Assembly (NCBI GenBank): GCA_037447655.1
Contig: JBBHKE010000140.1
Span: forward strand, 185,248-249,247
Direction: 5' to 3'
Length of the DNA stretch: 64,000 bases
DNA from: Zygnema cylindricum
Lineage: Eukaryota; Streptophyta; Zygnematophyceae; Zygnematales; Zygnemataceae
Below the pieces are notes generated by a model that saw nothing but the letters and a program-made list of their open reading frames with translations, had not been told where the DNA came from and did no database searches. The position numbers and the translations under genes were made by a program. Below are positions 11,412 to 22,945 of the stretch, in pieces. Numbering within the stretch: position 1 is the stretch's first letter; each line of letters opens with the position of its first letter.

Positions 11412-12469
11412 GTTATTAGGCTGTTTTTCTTGCAACCTTTTGCTACATCTCCTTCCCCGCTCAAAATTTGCGACCGAAATAGATGGTTCTCGTGGGTTTC
11501 TTTGAACAATCTCGGTTTCTCCTATGTCCTTTGATTTCGATCAATTTTCACCACGTCTTCTGCTTCGCGTAGAGTTGTCATTGGAGTTTCCTCGGCCGAG
11601 TTTTTCTCGTTCTGATTTGAACCAGCAAGAATGTCATCTTCTCTGAAACTTGGATAGTTAGGAAGCTCAACATCATCAGAATTTTTTGACTCAAATCTGA
11701 ATTTTAGTGACTTTGTATACTTGAAGGGATCCATAGACTTTCCTTCATCCATAACTACTAGATGCTATAGTAAGATTATATCTTGCCTTTTTAGATCATA
11801 AACTATGTATCTTTTTACATCATCATCATATCCTAACAGGTACCCCAGTTTTTCTTTAAGATTTAGCATCCAGTTAGACCGATCTGTATCTAGACTAAAC
11901 ACTTGACTGCCGAAATCCTTTAGGTGAGATATGTCTGGTTTCGGGCTTGTCCATCTCTCATACGGTATTTGGCCTTTACCGTTGAAGTAATAACCCTATT
12001 TTAAGGTAATTAGCATAGTTTATTGTTTCGGCCCCAAACTTTTTTCCTATTTTCTTATCCAACAACATACTTCTAACACTATTACTTGGTGTCCTATTTA
12101 ATCTTTCAGCTACCCCATTCTATTTCGAGTTCTCTGTAACTGTCTTTTGAAAGTTCGACTCCATCTTCTCTTAGAAAATCCTCAAATTGGTTAGAGGTAT
12201 ACTCTCCATTATTGTCACTCTTTACTCTCTCGATTGGGGTTTCATAGAGAGTTTCACTCCATGCTTTATATCGTCTAGAATATTCCTTAGCCTCTAACTT
12301 ACTTTTCAAAAAATACACACTAAAATACTGAGACTAATCATTGTTGATAGTCATTATAAATCTTTCCCCCCCAGGTGAGGGCACTTTGGCCGGTCCCCAA
12401 ATATATGTGTGTACTAAATCTAAAATCTTTTCTCCCTTATACGTGGCAGCTTTTTGGAAGGGTAACGTG
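11412..12469 (-). pseudogene. Element B: integrase C-terminal half and linker to RT
   Basis: Minus-strand continuation of element B past element A. It encodes, in broken frames, the integrase end (SDNNGEYTSNQFEDFLREDG) and the GKSMDPFKYTKSLKFRFES linker with ELPNYPSFREDDIL. These match the same parts of A and D. At 12469 it is cut by solo LTR H. Frameshifts are frequent. Confidence 0.85.
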
Positions 12470-13632
12470 TGTAATTCCATGGGGTCCATTCCCCCCATAG
12501 AATTCGCTGGACCAAAGAAGCTTATCTAGTTAGTGCCGACTCCAAGTTAATAAAAACCCAAATGTTTGACCCCTTGACAATCAAAACCCCAATATCGCTT
12601 CACCCGTGTGAAATAAGACTTTTCTGTGTGCTTTGTTCCACCACAGAATGCAAAGTTTGAATATGAGTTTTGGACACATTCACCCACTTTGACTTTCCCT
12701 TAGAAATACAGCCACCGTGGCAAGAAAAAACTCTGACCGACTACACCCTAGTGTAGCCTGGACTCGCGTGAGTCGGCAGCAAAAACAATCATTGAAAATG
12801 GTCAAGTAAATTTATTGTTATGGCTGGCCAAAGTTTATCTTTTATTCAAGATGCTCTCTAGGAGAGGCGACTACCTACTAGAAATATTCTAAGTCCTAAA
12901 ACCCTTCTGTAAGCCCCCTAGTACTAAGGTACTAACCAATTATATCACTGCACCATAGAATAAAGTACAGGTGCTAGAGTACTTTCTGTACGGTACTTGT
13001 AAGGCATCGCCATAATATGACATTTGACACATCCAGACTTGTCATCTCGCATTCCGAAGATAACGTAATCCTCCAGGATATTGCCATGTGTCATTCGGAG
13101 TGGCGCCGCCCGCAAACGCGAAGGTGGCCATTCCAGAATCTCGGCTCGCACCACGGCCGTTCGATGAAGACCGACTTTTAATATTGGTCGTCTAAATATA
13201 ATGTTGTTTCGTTAATTCCGTGCGTTCCACAATTCGTGCGGTCTAATCCATTTCCATTTACAGTCCGTCCCGTAAGCAATTAAATGAAACACATTAGGTT
13301 GTTAAGGTTTATATAATTATCATACCATATATACTTAAGCACTAATTTAGACTATAGGATATAGCTACCGGCTATCAGATATTTGACGGACGGCAAGTAC
13401 CATGTTCAAATCCTGGGTCTGTTAAATCCTTTTGGTAAACCTACCAAAAACTATAGCTTGTCTCTCTCTCTGAGCACCATGGGCAACCATGGCTCTGGCT
13501 CCCTCTCTAACCTTCAGTGATTGCGATAAGTGTGGGGGTTTAGAGAGTGGAGCGAGAGGCAGGCTGCCTTTGCTAACTTCCTCTTATTACTTTTTCTTTT
13601 ATTCAAACCTAGAAAATACATACATTTGAACA
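12470..13632 (-). mobile_element. Solo LTR 'H', copia, minus orientation
   Basis: 1163 bp related to the LTRs of elements C and F (shared end block CCCATAGAATT and shared internal blocks). On the plus strand it starts TGTAATTCC and ends TTTGAACA. The flanks are acgtg (12465-12469) and acctc (13633-13637), an imperfect 5-bp duplication (3 of 5). Element B coding sequence resumes directly on the other side (GKAQRL joining LPF-like sequence), so this is an insertion whose internal part was lost by LTR-LTR recombination. Confidence 0.8.
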
Positions 13633-14138
13633 ACCTCTGTGCTTTACCTTGAACACATCCACTACAATCAATTAGATTCTCACTCTCACCGAACTGAATC
13701 CCTTCCACTACTCCCATCTTTTTCATCTCTCTTAACTGATGTAGATTCATATGCCCAAGCCTCTATTGCCACAACATTATATTATGGAAACCAACATAGT
13801 AAAGATTCTTCTTTTCATTCCTTTAAATCAGCCTGAACATCCCTTGGCTACCTTTTTCAGCAGTGAAATAAACTTCCTCCTCAAAACTAGCAGTAAAGAC
13901 TCCTTTCCTAGTGCCAGTATTGAAACCCTTATCATCTAATACAAATGTGGAGATGAGGTTTTTGTTTTGCTCCCGAATAAACAAAACATCAGAGAATGTA
14001 ACAATGGATGTCTTCCTTCTAGTAACACTTTTAGATCTACCGATCCTACGAGAGTAGTAGCGACTATCCTCCCATCCCCGTACTCTATCTCTACGGTGAG
14101 AATCTTCCTTATCTTAGTGAACAGGTGTTTATCCTTGT
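13633..14138 (-). pseudogene. Element B: protease C-terminal part and integrase finger
   Basis: Minus-strand copia sequence with NKDKHLFTKIRKILTVEIEY and GDGRIVATT (protease region) and the integrase finger region LREMKKMGVVEG with CSGCVQGKAQR. The frame is lost several times. It is cut at 14138 by solo LTR F inside the codons for MCKDKHLF; the upstream half of that block resumes at 19864. Confidence 0.85.
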
Positions 14139-14654
14139 TGAAATTTATGTATTTTTTAGGTCTGTATTGGAAAAATAAATAGAGTAAGTTAGCAAAGGCA
14201 ACCTGCTTCTCGCTCAACTCTCTCCGGTCCCCATACTTGTTGCAATCACTGAAGACCAGAGAGAGAGCTAGAGCCATGGTTGTCTAAAGAGGATAGGCTA
14301 ATTCGTAGTTTGTACCAAAATGGATATGCAGGATCCAGATTTGATCCTGGTACCTATCTCCTGTAACAGACGTTAGCTTTAGCCTATAGCTTAGAGTCAA
14401 AGATGGCATACGTAAGGTACAACAGGTATTTATAAATGTACAAGAAGAGAATACTAACTAACTAACAAATAACCAAAATATGCCCTTTACCAGATTTGAA
14501 CCATGGTCTATGGTTATATATGTGGAGGTGTGCCTTATCCAACAAGGCGTTCACGAAACGATACACGTTACGGGTTTCAAAGAGATATAAACGTTAACGC
14601 AACAGCTAATTAACGGCAGACTAACGAAAGAGATCAATTCATGCATGTACGCGA

Positions 14655-15957
14655 TGAAATTCTATGGGCTCCATTGCCACACAGAATTCGCAGGTCCAAA
14701 GGAAGCTAATCTAGTGCCGACTCCAACTTGATATAAACCCAAATGATTGACCCCTTGACAATCAGAACCCCATTACAGCTTCACCCCTGTGAAATAAGAC
14801 TTTCTGTGTGCTCAGTTCCACCACAGAATGCAAAGTTAGAATATGAGATTTGGACACATTCACCCACTTTGACTTTCCCTTAGAAATGCAGCCACCCAGG
14901 CAGGCAAAAACTCTGACCGACTACACCCCTGTGTAGCCTGGACTCCCCTGAGTCCGCAGCAACAAGAATCACTGAATTTGGTCAACTGAGTTGATAGTTA
15001 TGGCTGGCCAAAGTTTGCCATTTATACAAGGTGCTCTCTGGGAGAGTCAGCTACCTACCCGAAATATTCTAAGTCCTAAACCCCTCTCTAAACCCTCTAG
15101 TACTGAGGTACGGACCAATCACATTACTGTATAGTACATAAAGGTACAGATGCCGGTGTACCTTTTGTACGGTCATCGTACGACATGACTAAAAAGTCAA
15201 CAAATGTCCTATCCGGATTTGCTCTTATATTCTTCGGAATTCCTGCCTCCAAATCTTATCTCTCCACGTGGCGCCATGTCATGCCGCGTCAAAAAACGGT
15301 ACCGTACAAGAAAGTACAAGTGCCGGAGTACTTTCTGTACGTACATTGTACGATGTCGCCATAGTGCGACATTTGTCACTCCCGGATTTGTTTTCTGCCG
15401 TTTCGGAAATTCCGTAATCCCGTACGATGTTGCCACGTGTCATCCGGAGTGGCGGCGTCTGCAAACTTCCAAATTTTCCTTTCCGCGATGTCGGCGCTTA
15501 CCACGACCGTCCGATTTACATCGTAACTAAAACGGACCGTCGAAATAAATGTCCGTACTATTTATTTCGTCCGGTGCTACAAGTACAACTGTTTCTATGC
15601 CCTGAATACCGTAATCCAGTTTAATGGAATTCCCTACCTGTAACTATATAAATATCTATCAAACCGTATATGTTCTAGCACTAGTCCTAGAATAAATGGA
15701 CAAAGCTAACGGCTACGGGATGTTTGACGGCCGGTAGGTACCAGGATCAATTCCTGGGTCCGTCAAATGCCTTTTTAGTAAACATATCTATTGTCTACTC
15801 CTGTCTCTCTAAAGAGCTTAGGCAGCCATGGCTCTAGCTCCCTCTCTAGCCTTCAGTGACTACGACAAGTGTGGGGGCTTGGAGAAGGGAGTCAGGGGCA
15901 GACTGCCTCTACTCTTTTCTATCTAATAAAGACCTAGAAAATACCCAAATATCAACA
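14655..15957 (-). repeat. 3' LTR of element C
   Basis: 1303 bp; on the plus strand it starts TGAAATTCTATGGG and ends CAAATATCAACA. It lacks the 4-bp ATAG present at the matching place in the other LTR. Confidence 0.95.
15723..15767. other. Hairpin block conserved in copia LTRs
   Basis: Outer arms TTTGACGG (15723-15730) and CCGTCAAA (15760-15767) enclose inner arms CCAGG and CCTGG with the loop ATCAATT. The same two-stem layout with different arm sequences occurs in other LTRs here. Examples are 13382-13426 (arms kept by G-U pairs), 14329-14363 (CAGGA with TCCTG), 10571-10617, 18907-18951 and 34816-34862. The inner loop matches the Pol III B-box pattern GWTCRANNC in several copies. The function is unknown. 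Confidence 0.6.
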
Positions 15958-15985
15958 CTCCCCTTATTTTCTAGTCTACTTCCTT

Positions 15986-17860
15986 TCAAAAAAATAAACA
16001 AAAACACTTCCTCCCCTTTTTCCTTTTTCTTTTCTTTTTCCTTTTATATAACTTAAGAAATATGCTCTCGTATTTAAAACAATGCATTAGATGAAATGAA
16101 ATAATAATTGCATCACACATTTCATTTAGCATCCCACTTATTATAAATCCGAGCAAAGATTTTATCCACCTCATCTCTTTTCCATCCACACTAAATCCGA
16201 TTTCCCTCTTGCAATTCAAACAGCCAGCCCCATCTCCAATCTGCAACACACACCCTGAGGCTAACCCTTTTACAGGCACACCTTCATAAATGTCATCACT
16301 CCCTTTAGTGATGTCAAACCCATCACCCCCAAAACATGAACTTTCCTCACTCTCTTCCATGGAGATCTTTCCACTCTTACTTTCTAAATTTATTGCCAAT
16401 AAATATTTTTCCTCCCCTAAACCTTTCATTAAATATTCCTCTTCTCCCCTATCTTTTAAAACCCCTTCTAGTTTCACTTCTCCCCTTTCCTCGGAATCCG
16501 TTGAAGTCTCCCTTTCCGACCAGTTTTCTAATTCCAAAATACCTATAAAATTATCCTCATTAATTTTATTTTTCCCGTTTTCACTTATGGATCCTAGTTC
16601 TGACTTTCTCATTTCTAAGTCATACACTTTACACTCCTCGACATCCTCAAGTACCTCCTCTCTCTTTACTTCCTTTATACCTCCAAAAGCACACTGTTGC
16701 CTTCGTGGAATTTCTGTGTACTTTTCTCTCTTCTCCATTCTACCTATGTGAAGAAGCTCCAAGATTTTTTCATCCTCTTTCTCCTCTTCCCCTTCTTCCT
16801 CCTCATTCACACTCCAACTTCTAAGTTCTTCCAAACGAGGACACTCTTCCATATAGTGACCCGGTTTCCTACAAGCGAAGCAAATCCCCTTTTTCAAAGT
16901 TCCCCTTTCTTTTCCTCTCCCTCTCTTTCCACCAAAGTTCCGATAAGGTTTACCTTTGTCTTTCTTCCTCTCATCACGCTTCGGCTCGTCACCGCCATTC
17001 CTCACATCACGCTTCCGCCAGTCACCACCAGCTGTAAATGCAGTCACCCTCTCACTTCCCCTACGAAGCTCCAAGGTGCTTTCCCTCACAAGAATTATCC
17101 CCATGGTAATGCTCCAAGTCCATGAGGAGACATCCATTCCCTGCATACGGTAAATGATGTCTTCGTACTCATATGGGAGTTTCATGATTAGTGTATTAAT
17201 CTTTCTCTCCTCAGATTCTACGTATCCCGCACTAGCAAGCTCAACATATAACACAGCAATATCATTGCAAAACTCTATCATGCTACCGCCTTTATAAACA
17301 TAGGCCTCTATTTCCTGTTTTACTAACTGCTGCCTCTGTATAGTCTCACTCTTATAAATCTGAATTAGTGTGTCCCAAATTTCCGACGATTTGGTTAGAC
17401 TTAAAAGAGTGATCGCTATAGACTTAGACACATATCTAAGTATGAGATGTTTTGCTATAGTGTTTTTATATTCCCAAATTTTTCTATCATTTTCTTCAGT
17501 TTTTGGTTCAGTTATAACCCCCACAAGTGGAACCGTAGCCGAGAGCCTAGCTCCCCTCACCATAGGTGTCCCTTTATCCTTCTCCCATATTTCCCCTTCC
17601 ACGGTCATGATCTTTCCTTCACCTTCCGTTGCATCCGAACTCCGGTTGGTTTTCTGGGCAGCCCCAGATAATTCTCCATAGTGATCTCCTCCAAAGCCCG
17701 GTGGCGGACACCTCACTTGTCCCGAAACAATTCCCCACAAGTGCTTCTCGAAAAGCAATCCCTCCATCGTGAACTCCCAATAAGTGAAGTCTGTTCCATC
17801 GAACATAGGCACCCTAGATGGTGGGCCCATAACCTGAAATTCTATGGGCTCCATTGCCAC
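15986..17860 (-). CDS. Element C Gag-like protein with RNase H remnant (624 aa)
   Basis: The only intact retrotransposon ORF in the window. It starts inside the 5' LTR (MAMEPIEFQ) and its next codons, VMGPPS, are the primer-binding site. The N-terminal 300 residues are copia Gag (FDGTDFTYWEF, AYVYKGGSMIEF, LIMKLPYEYEDII). A zinc knuckle CFACRKPGHYMEEC lies at about residues 327-340, followed by glutamate-rich sequence. Residues of about 540-600 (GFDITKGSDDIY, LASGCVLQIGDGA, RWIKSLLG) align with the start of RNase H (DITTWSDASY, TSGYVLYAGDGA, WVKSLLG), but the segment with the catalytic MEAEYMA is deleted. The tail is lysine/arginine-rich. It probably forms particles and packages RNA; an enzymatic role is unlikely. 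Confidence 0.88.
   Translation of the reverse strand: MAMEPIEFQVMGPPSRVPMFDGTDFTYWEFTMEGLLFEKHLWGIVSGQVRCPPPGFGGDHYGELSGAAQKTNRSSDATEGEGKIMTVEGEIWEKDKGTPMVRGARLSATVPLVGVITEPKTEENDRKIWEYKNTIAKHLILRYVSKSIAITLLSLTKSSEIWDTLIQIYKSETIQRQQLVKQEIEAYVYKGGSMIEFCNDIAVLYVELASAGYVESEERKINTLIMKLPYEYEDIIYRMQGMDVSSWTWSITMGIILVRESTLELRRGSERVTAFTAGGDWRKRDVRNGGDEPKRDERKKDKGKPYRNFGGKRGRGKERGTLKKGICFACRKPGHYMEECPRLEELRSWSVNEEEEGEEEKEDEKILELLHIGRMEKREKYTEIPRRQQCAFGGIKEVKREEVLEDVEECKVYDLEMRKSELGSISENGKNKINEDNFIGILELENWSERETSTDSEERGEVKLEGVLKDRGEEEYLMKGLGEEKYLLAINLESKSGKISMEESEESSCFGGDGFDITKGSDDIYEGVPVKGLASGCVLQIGDGAGCLNCKREIGFSVDGKEMRWIKSLLGFIISGMLNEMCDAIIISFHLMHCFKYESIFLKLYKRKKKRKRKKGRKCFCLFF
17820..17834 (-). other. 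Element C primer-binding site
   Basis: On the plus strand it reads GGTGGGCCCATAACC, identical to the anticodon stem-loop segment of initiator tRNA-Met. Its minus-strand complement abuts the LTR end, giving a 15 of 15 match. Confidence 0.8.
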
Positions 17861-19141
17861 ACAGAATTCGCAGGTCCAAAGGAAGCTAATCTAGATAGTG
17901 CCGACTCCAACTTGATATAAACCCAAATGATTGACCCCTTGACAATCAGAACCCCATTACAGCTTCACCCCTGTGAAATAAGACTTTCTGTGTGCTCAGT
18001 TCCACCACAGAATGCAAAGTTAGAATATGAGATTTGGACACATTCACCCACTTTGACTTTCCCTTAGAAATGCAGCCACCCAGGCAGGCAAAAACTCTGA
18101 CCGACTACACCCCTGTGTAGCCTGGACTCCCCTGAGTCCGCAGCAACAAGAATCACTGAATTTGGTCAACTGAGTTGATAGTTATGGCTGGCCAAAGTTT
18201 GCCATTTATACAAGGTGCTCTCTGGGAGAGTCAGCTACCTACCCGAAATATTCTAAGTCCTAAACCCCTCTCTAAACCCTCTAGTACTGAGGTACGGACC
18301 AATCACATTACTGTATAGTACATAAAGGTACAGATGCCGGTGTACCTTTTGTACGGTCATCGTACGACATGACTAAAAAGTCAACAAATGTCCTATCCGG
18401 ATTTGCTCTTATATTCTTCGGAATTCCTGCCTCCAAATCTTATCTCTCCACGTGGCGCCATGTCATGCCGCGTCAAAAAACGGTACCGTACAAGAAAGTA
18501 CAAGTGCCGGAGTACTTTCTGTACGTACATTGTACGATGTCGCCATAGTGCGACATTTGTCACTCCCGGATTTGTTTTCTGCCGTTTCGGAAATTCCGTA
18601 ATCCCGTACGATGTTGCCACGTGTCATCCGGAGTGGCGGCGTCTGCAAACTTCCAAATTTTCCTTTCCGCGATGTCGGCGCTTACCACGACCGTCCGATT
18701 TACATCGTAACTAAAACGGACCGTCGAAATAAATGTCCGTACTATTTATTTCGTCCGGTGCTACAAGTACAACTGTTTCTATGCCCTGAATACCGTAATC
18801 CAGTTAAATGGAATTCCCTACCTGTAACTATATAAATATCTATCAAACCGTATATGTCCTAGCACTAGTCCTAGACTAAATGGACAAAGCTAACGGCTAC
18901 GGGATGTTTGACGGCCGGTAGGTACCAGGATCAATTCCTGGGTCCGTCAAATGCCTTTTTAGTAAACATATCTATTGTCTACTCCTGTCTCTCTAAAGAG
19001 CTTAGGCAGCCATGGCTCTAGCTCCCTCTCTAGCCTTCAGTGACTACGACAAGTGTGGGGGCTTGGAGAAGGGAGTCAGGGGCAGACTGCCTCTACTCTT
19101 TTCTATCTAATAAAGACCTAGAAAATACCCAAATATCAACA
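17835..19141 (-). repeat. 5' LTR of element C
   Basis: 1307 bp. A TATA-like box is visible on the minus strand (plus-strand atttata at 18204-18210). The final 26 bp carry the first codons of the ORF. Confidence 0.95.
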
Positions 19142-19863
19142 CGCGAATCTGAACCGTGTAAAATATGTTTTGATCGGACGCCCGCCATTGTAGCCGCCAC
19201 GCGAAGTGAGCTTTTGGCGGCATTTAGAGATAGCGTCACGCGGTGCCACATGGCGCCACATTATTTGATACTGGAGAAGATGGGAGGAGGAACCATGGCT
19301 CCCGATTTCACAGGTGTCACCTTGAAGACCATGTGGTACAATGGCCGTACAATAAGTACATTTCCTATTGTACCTTCTTGTACTATATAGTGTCCTTATT
19401 GGACTAGGGTTTAGTAGTAGGTAGTCGTGAGTAGGCAGACCAAGACTTAGTGATATTTAGGTACCTATCTCTAAGAGAGCTTGTAACTATAAAGGTTATC
19501 TTTGACCAGCCATAACTTAATGCTCGGGTGAGCAAATTCAGTGATTCTTTTTGCTACGGACTCAGGGGAGTCTAGGCTACACAGGGAAGTAGTCGGTCAG
19601 AGGTTTTTGCGTGTCAGGGTGGCACTTATTCAGTGGGAAAGTCAAAGTGGGGAATATTGCCCAAAACACATATTCAAGCTTTGCATTTTGTGGTGGAACT
19701 AGGCACACACAAGGTCTTATCTTCACAGGGGTGAAGGTGTATTGGGGTTTTGATTATCAAGGGATCATTCATTTAGGTTAATATCAACTTGGAGTCGGCA
19801 CTATCTAGATTAGTTTCTTTTGGATCTGCGAATTCTGTGGGCAATGGAGCCCATAGAATTTCA

Positions 19864-21055
19864 ATCCTTACACATGTGCATGGAAGCACCCGAATCTACA
19901 ATCCAGCCTGCTTCACCTTTCAATCCACGGAAAGCACATTTTTGCTTTCGTGGAATTTCAACCTCGGTTTTTGCCTCCAAATCCTCATCTAATAGGATCT
20001 CATCGTCCTCGTCATCGAATTCCACCTCATGTACTTGTGTCACAAGGGCCTTTTTCTTTCCTCTCGGAGGTCCACCGGTCTGCCCCTCCTTTAACCGAAG
20101 TTCGGTTAACTTAGAACACTCTGCCATAATGTGTCATGGTTTCTTGCAAAATTGACACAACCCCTTAGAGGCCCTCGGTCTTGATTCATCAGACTGAGTA
20201 TTATGTCCTCCTCCTCCATATTTTCCTACTCATTTTCAAGAGCCTTGCTCCTCGAATCAGTTCTTGTTGCCAAAGCTTGTCCACCTTTCCCTCCCCTTTG
20301 GATCTCAATTGTATTCTCTCAAACGAGAATCATCCCTACCACAAAATTCCAGATCCACCTAGAATCTGGCAAATCTTGCACACGTTTGACTATGTTTTCA
20401 TACTCATCAAGTAACTTCATGAGCAGACAGTTAACCTTCATCTTTTCTATTTCTACTTGCCCACCACTCTCTAGTTCCATGAAAAGGGTTGCAAGCTCAT
20501 TACAAAAATCTAGCATTTTCCCCCTTTTGTATACATATGCATCTATCTTTTGATCAGCAAATTGTTGTTGCTGAATAGTACCACTCCGGTACATCTCTAT
20601 GAGGGCAATCCACAGATCGGATGCCCTTTCCTCCTACAAATGAGGAGATGCAAGTCCTTGAGTGAGATGGCAAAAAATGAAGTGTATTGCCGCCATATTG
20701 TTGCAGTCGGAAGTGTCAACATCATGCTCCTCATCCTTGCAAGAGGTGATATGAACCGTAAACCAGTTGCAATAGGTGTTGTTATTGGTGTAACTATCTC
20801 CTTATCTTTCCCTTTTCCCATCAGAATGCTCTCCCCGTCCTCCAAATCCTTTGGTGGAATTGGATCTTCTTTTGTGGTGAACCTGCCTACCCCATACCTT
20901 GGAGGAATGGCTGAACAAGATGGACGCCTCACTCGTTCACTTATTATCCCCCAAAACCTCTTTTCATATTGAGACCCTATCATCATGCTTTCCCAATGTA
21001 TGAAGCATGCTCCATTAAATATGGGTACCCTAAAGGGTGGGCCCATAACGTGCAA
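19864..21055 (-). pseudogene. Element B: gag and protease start
   Basis: Minus-strand gag in at least three frames. The start reads VMGPPFRVPIFNG with CFIHWESMMIG, then the block IQQQQFADQKIDAYVYKRGK and MKLLDEYENIVKRVQDLP. The first two Cys of the zinc knuckle lie out of frame; the distal half reads MAECSKLTEL. A long acidic tract leads to GWIVDSGASMHMCKD, where the intact protease motif DSGA is visible. The segment is cut at 19864 by solo LTR F. Its priming site (21036-21050) matches the tRNA segment at 14 of 15 positions. Confidence 0.85.
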
Positions 21056-22070
21056 CTTTGAGACCTCTATAGGTCCTTAGAAAAGACAGCTCACACGAAG
21101 CCTCTAGGATAACCCTGACCCCTTTGTGTTTCACCAAGAATAAATGCCACCCTGGCAAAAAAAAACTCTGACCACCTTCAAACCTATGAAAGTAAGACTC
21201 CCTTGATTCGATAGCAAAAAGAATCTCTGACTTTGCTCACTTGAGTAGTAAGTTATGAAGGGTCACAGTTGACTTTTTGTACAACATCTTTGTGGGAGAG
21301 AGGGGTCTACCTACCAAAATTTCTAAGTCCTAAATCCCTCTCTAAACCCTATACTACTAGAGTACGGTACCAATAAGAATATTTTGTCGTAAATAAAAGT
21401 ACAGGTGCCGATGTACTTTATGTACGGCCATCGTTCGTCATGGCTGAAATGTTGACGCCTGCCATATGTGGATTAGCTCCCCTATTTTCCGGAGATGCCT
21501 TAAACGAATGACGTCGTGTCACGTGGCGCTTGACGTGGCGCTGACTAAAAAACGCCAAAACGCTTATTCCGCAATCCCGGCGCCTATTGCGGCTGTCCGA
21601 TTAAGACCGACATTCGATTTTAGCCGTCGAAAATTAATGCACGGTACTTATTTCGTGAAGTACCGTACGTCGTACATATGTTTTAATAGTGTCTATATTA
21701 CATAATTGTTCGCGCCGTTAAATGATTTTATATAGTTGTATAGTTTTATATATTTATCAAACCCTATACATCCCAGCACGGATCCTAGATTATAAGATAA
21801 AGCTACCATCTACTTGATTTGACAAACGGTAGGTACCAGGATCAAATCCTGGGTCCGTCAAGTAATTTTGGTAAATCTACCAAAATCTACCACCTGTCTT
21901 TCTATCTCTAAATAGCATAGGCAGTTATGGCACTACCTCCCTTTTCAACCTTCAGTGACTAGGACAAGTGTGGGAGCATAAGAGAGGAGTTAGAGGCAGA
22001 CTGCCTCGTCTTCTTTTCGGTATTTTATTTTAGACTTAGAAAATACTAGAAATAACCATTCATTTCTACA
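21051..22070 (-). repeat. 5' LTR of element B
   Basis: 1020 bp in minus orientation; on the plus strand it begins TGCAACTTTGAGACC after the priming site and ends CATTTCTACA. It is related to the LTRs of A and D. A copy of the hairpin block lies near 21826-21866. The partner LTR was lost with the left end of the element. Confidence 0.85.
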
Positions 22071-22945
22071 TCCACCGGTTCCTCCCATGACAGATCATCA
22101 CTTTACCATAAGTCTAGGGTTCATCAGGGTGAGACTGTTTGATTACCTTATTGTTAGCTTGTTTCAATTGTAGTCTTTTGTTACTTTTTCTTCCTCCCTC
22201 AAAATATGTTGCCGGAATATATGGATGCCCTTGATTCTTCCGAATAGTTTCTACTTCTCTTGTATCCCTTAATTGCGAGTCTATTTCCACAACGTCTTCC
22301 CCTTCGGTTAGAGTTGGCACAGGGAGTTCCACGGTAAAGTCTTTCTCGATCTGATTTGTACATGTAAGATCATCATCAACTTGAAAACCTGGATAGTTAG
22401 AGAGCTCAAAGTCATCAAGTTTCCTGACTCTATTCTGATTTTGACTCTCTTTGTATGCTTAAAGGGATCTATATATTTCCCTTCGTCCATAACCAATAGA
22501 TGCTTGACTACCATTATATCTTCTCTTTTAAGATCATAGACTCTTTATCTTTTTACATCTTCATCATATCCTAGCACATATCCTGGTTTTCCTTTCGAAT
22601 CTAACTTTTATTTTTATCGATCTATGTCTAGACCAAACGCTTGACTAACGAAAACCTTTAGGTGTTTTACATCTGGTTTTCGGTTGGTCCATCTCTCATA
22701 AAGAGTTTGGCTTTTTACTGTCGAGGTAAGAACTCTATTCTTAAGATAATTAGCACAGTTCATTGTTTCTGCCCAAAATCTCTCTCCTATCTTCTTTTTC
22801 CGACAACATACTCCTAGCACTATCTCTTAGTGTCCTGTTTAACATCTCGGCTACACCATTTTTCTCAAGATTTTCAGGGACTATCTTTAGATGTTGCACT
22901 CCATCTTTTCTTAGAAAAAATACTCAAACTGATTGGAGGTATATT
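22071..22945 (-). pseudogene. Element G: copia integrase-linker fragment
   Basis: A third minus-strand copia lies between the LTR of B and the LTR of D. It reads, in broken frames, the integrase end (LLNRTLRDSARSML-like; FWAETMNCANYLKNRVLTS), HLKVFVSQAFGLD, GKYIDPFKHTKRVKIR and the linker SNKRLQLKQANNKV, up to the start of RT. The join at 22070 is exactly the LTR border of B, and the join at 22945 is exactly the LTR border of D, so G was probably the older host of both. Confidence 0.8.

Larger units (their letters stand above)
14655..19141 (-). mobile_element. Element C: young, gag-only copia element
   Basis: A 4.49-kb minus-strand element with LTRs at 14655-15957 (1303 bp) and 17835-19141 (1307 bp), flanked by the perfect duplication CGCGA (14650-14654 and 19142-19146). 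By eye the LTRs differ by about three substitutions and one 4-bp indel, so the insertion is recent. It keeps the primer-binding site, the polypurine tract (15958-15972) and one long ORF. It has no protease, integrase or reverse transcriptase domain. It is a non-autonomous element of the kind called TR-GAG, which would need enzymes supplied by another element. Confidence 0.92.
14139..19863 (+). mobile_element. Solo LTR 'F' split by element C
   Basis: The two pieces 14139-14654 and 19142-19863 together make one plus-strand LTR of about 1.23 kb that starts TGTTGAAATTTATG and ends ATAGAATTTCA. The duplication ATCCT flanks it (14134-14138 and 19864-19868). The only other sequence between the ends is element C with its own duplication. 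F therefore inserted in B, recombined to a solo LTR, and was later hit by C. Confidence 0.9.

Noticed and set aside
15723-15767. A tRNA gene or SINE suggested by the T-arm-like hairpin and B-box match
   Set aside because: No acceptor stem, D arm or anticodon arm can be drawn around it, and it always lies inside LTRs.
16290-17681. Long open frames on the plus strand (for example 16290-16751, 16697-17125, 17370-17681)
   Set aside because: They are antisense shadows of the 624-codon ORF of element C and have no recognisable protein features.
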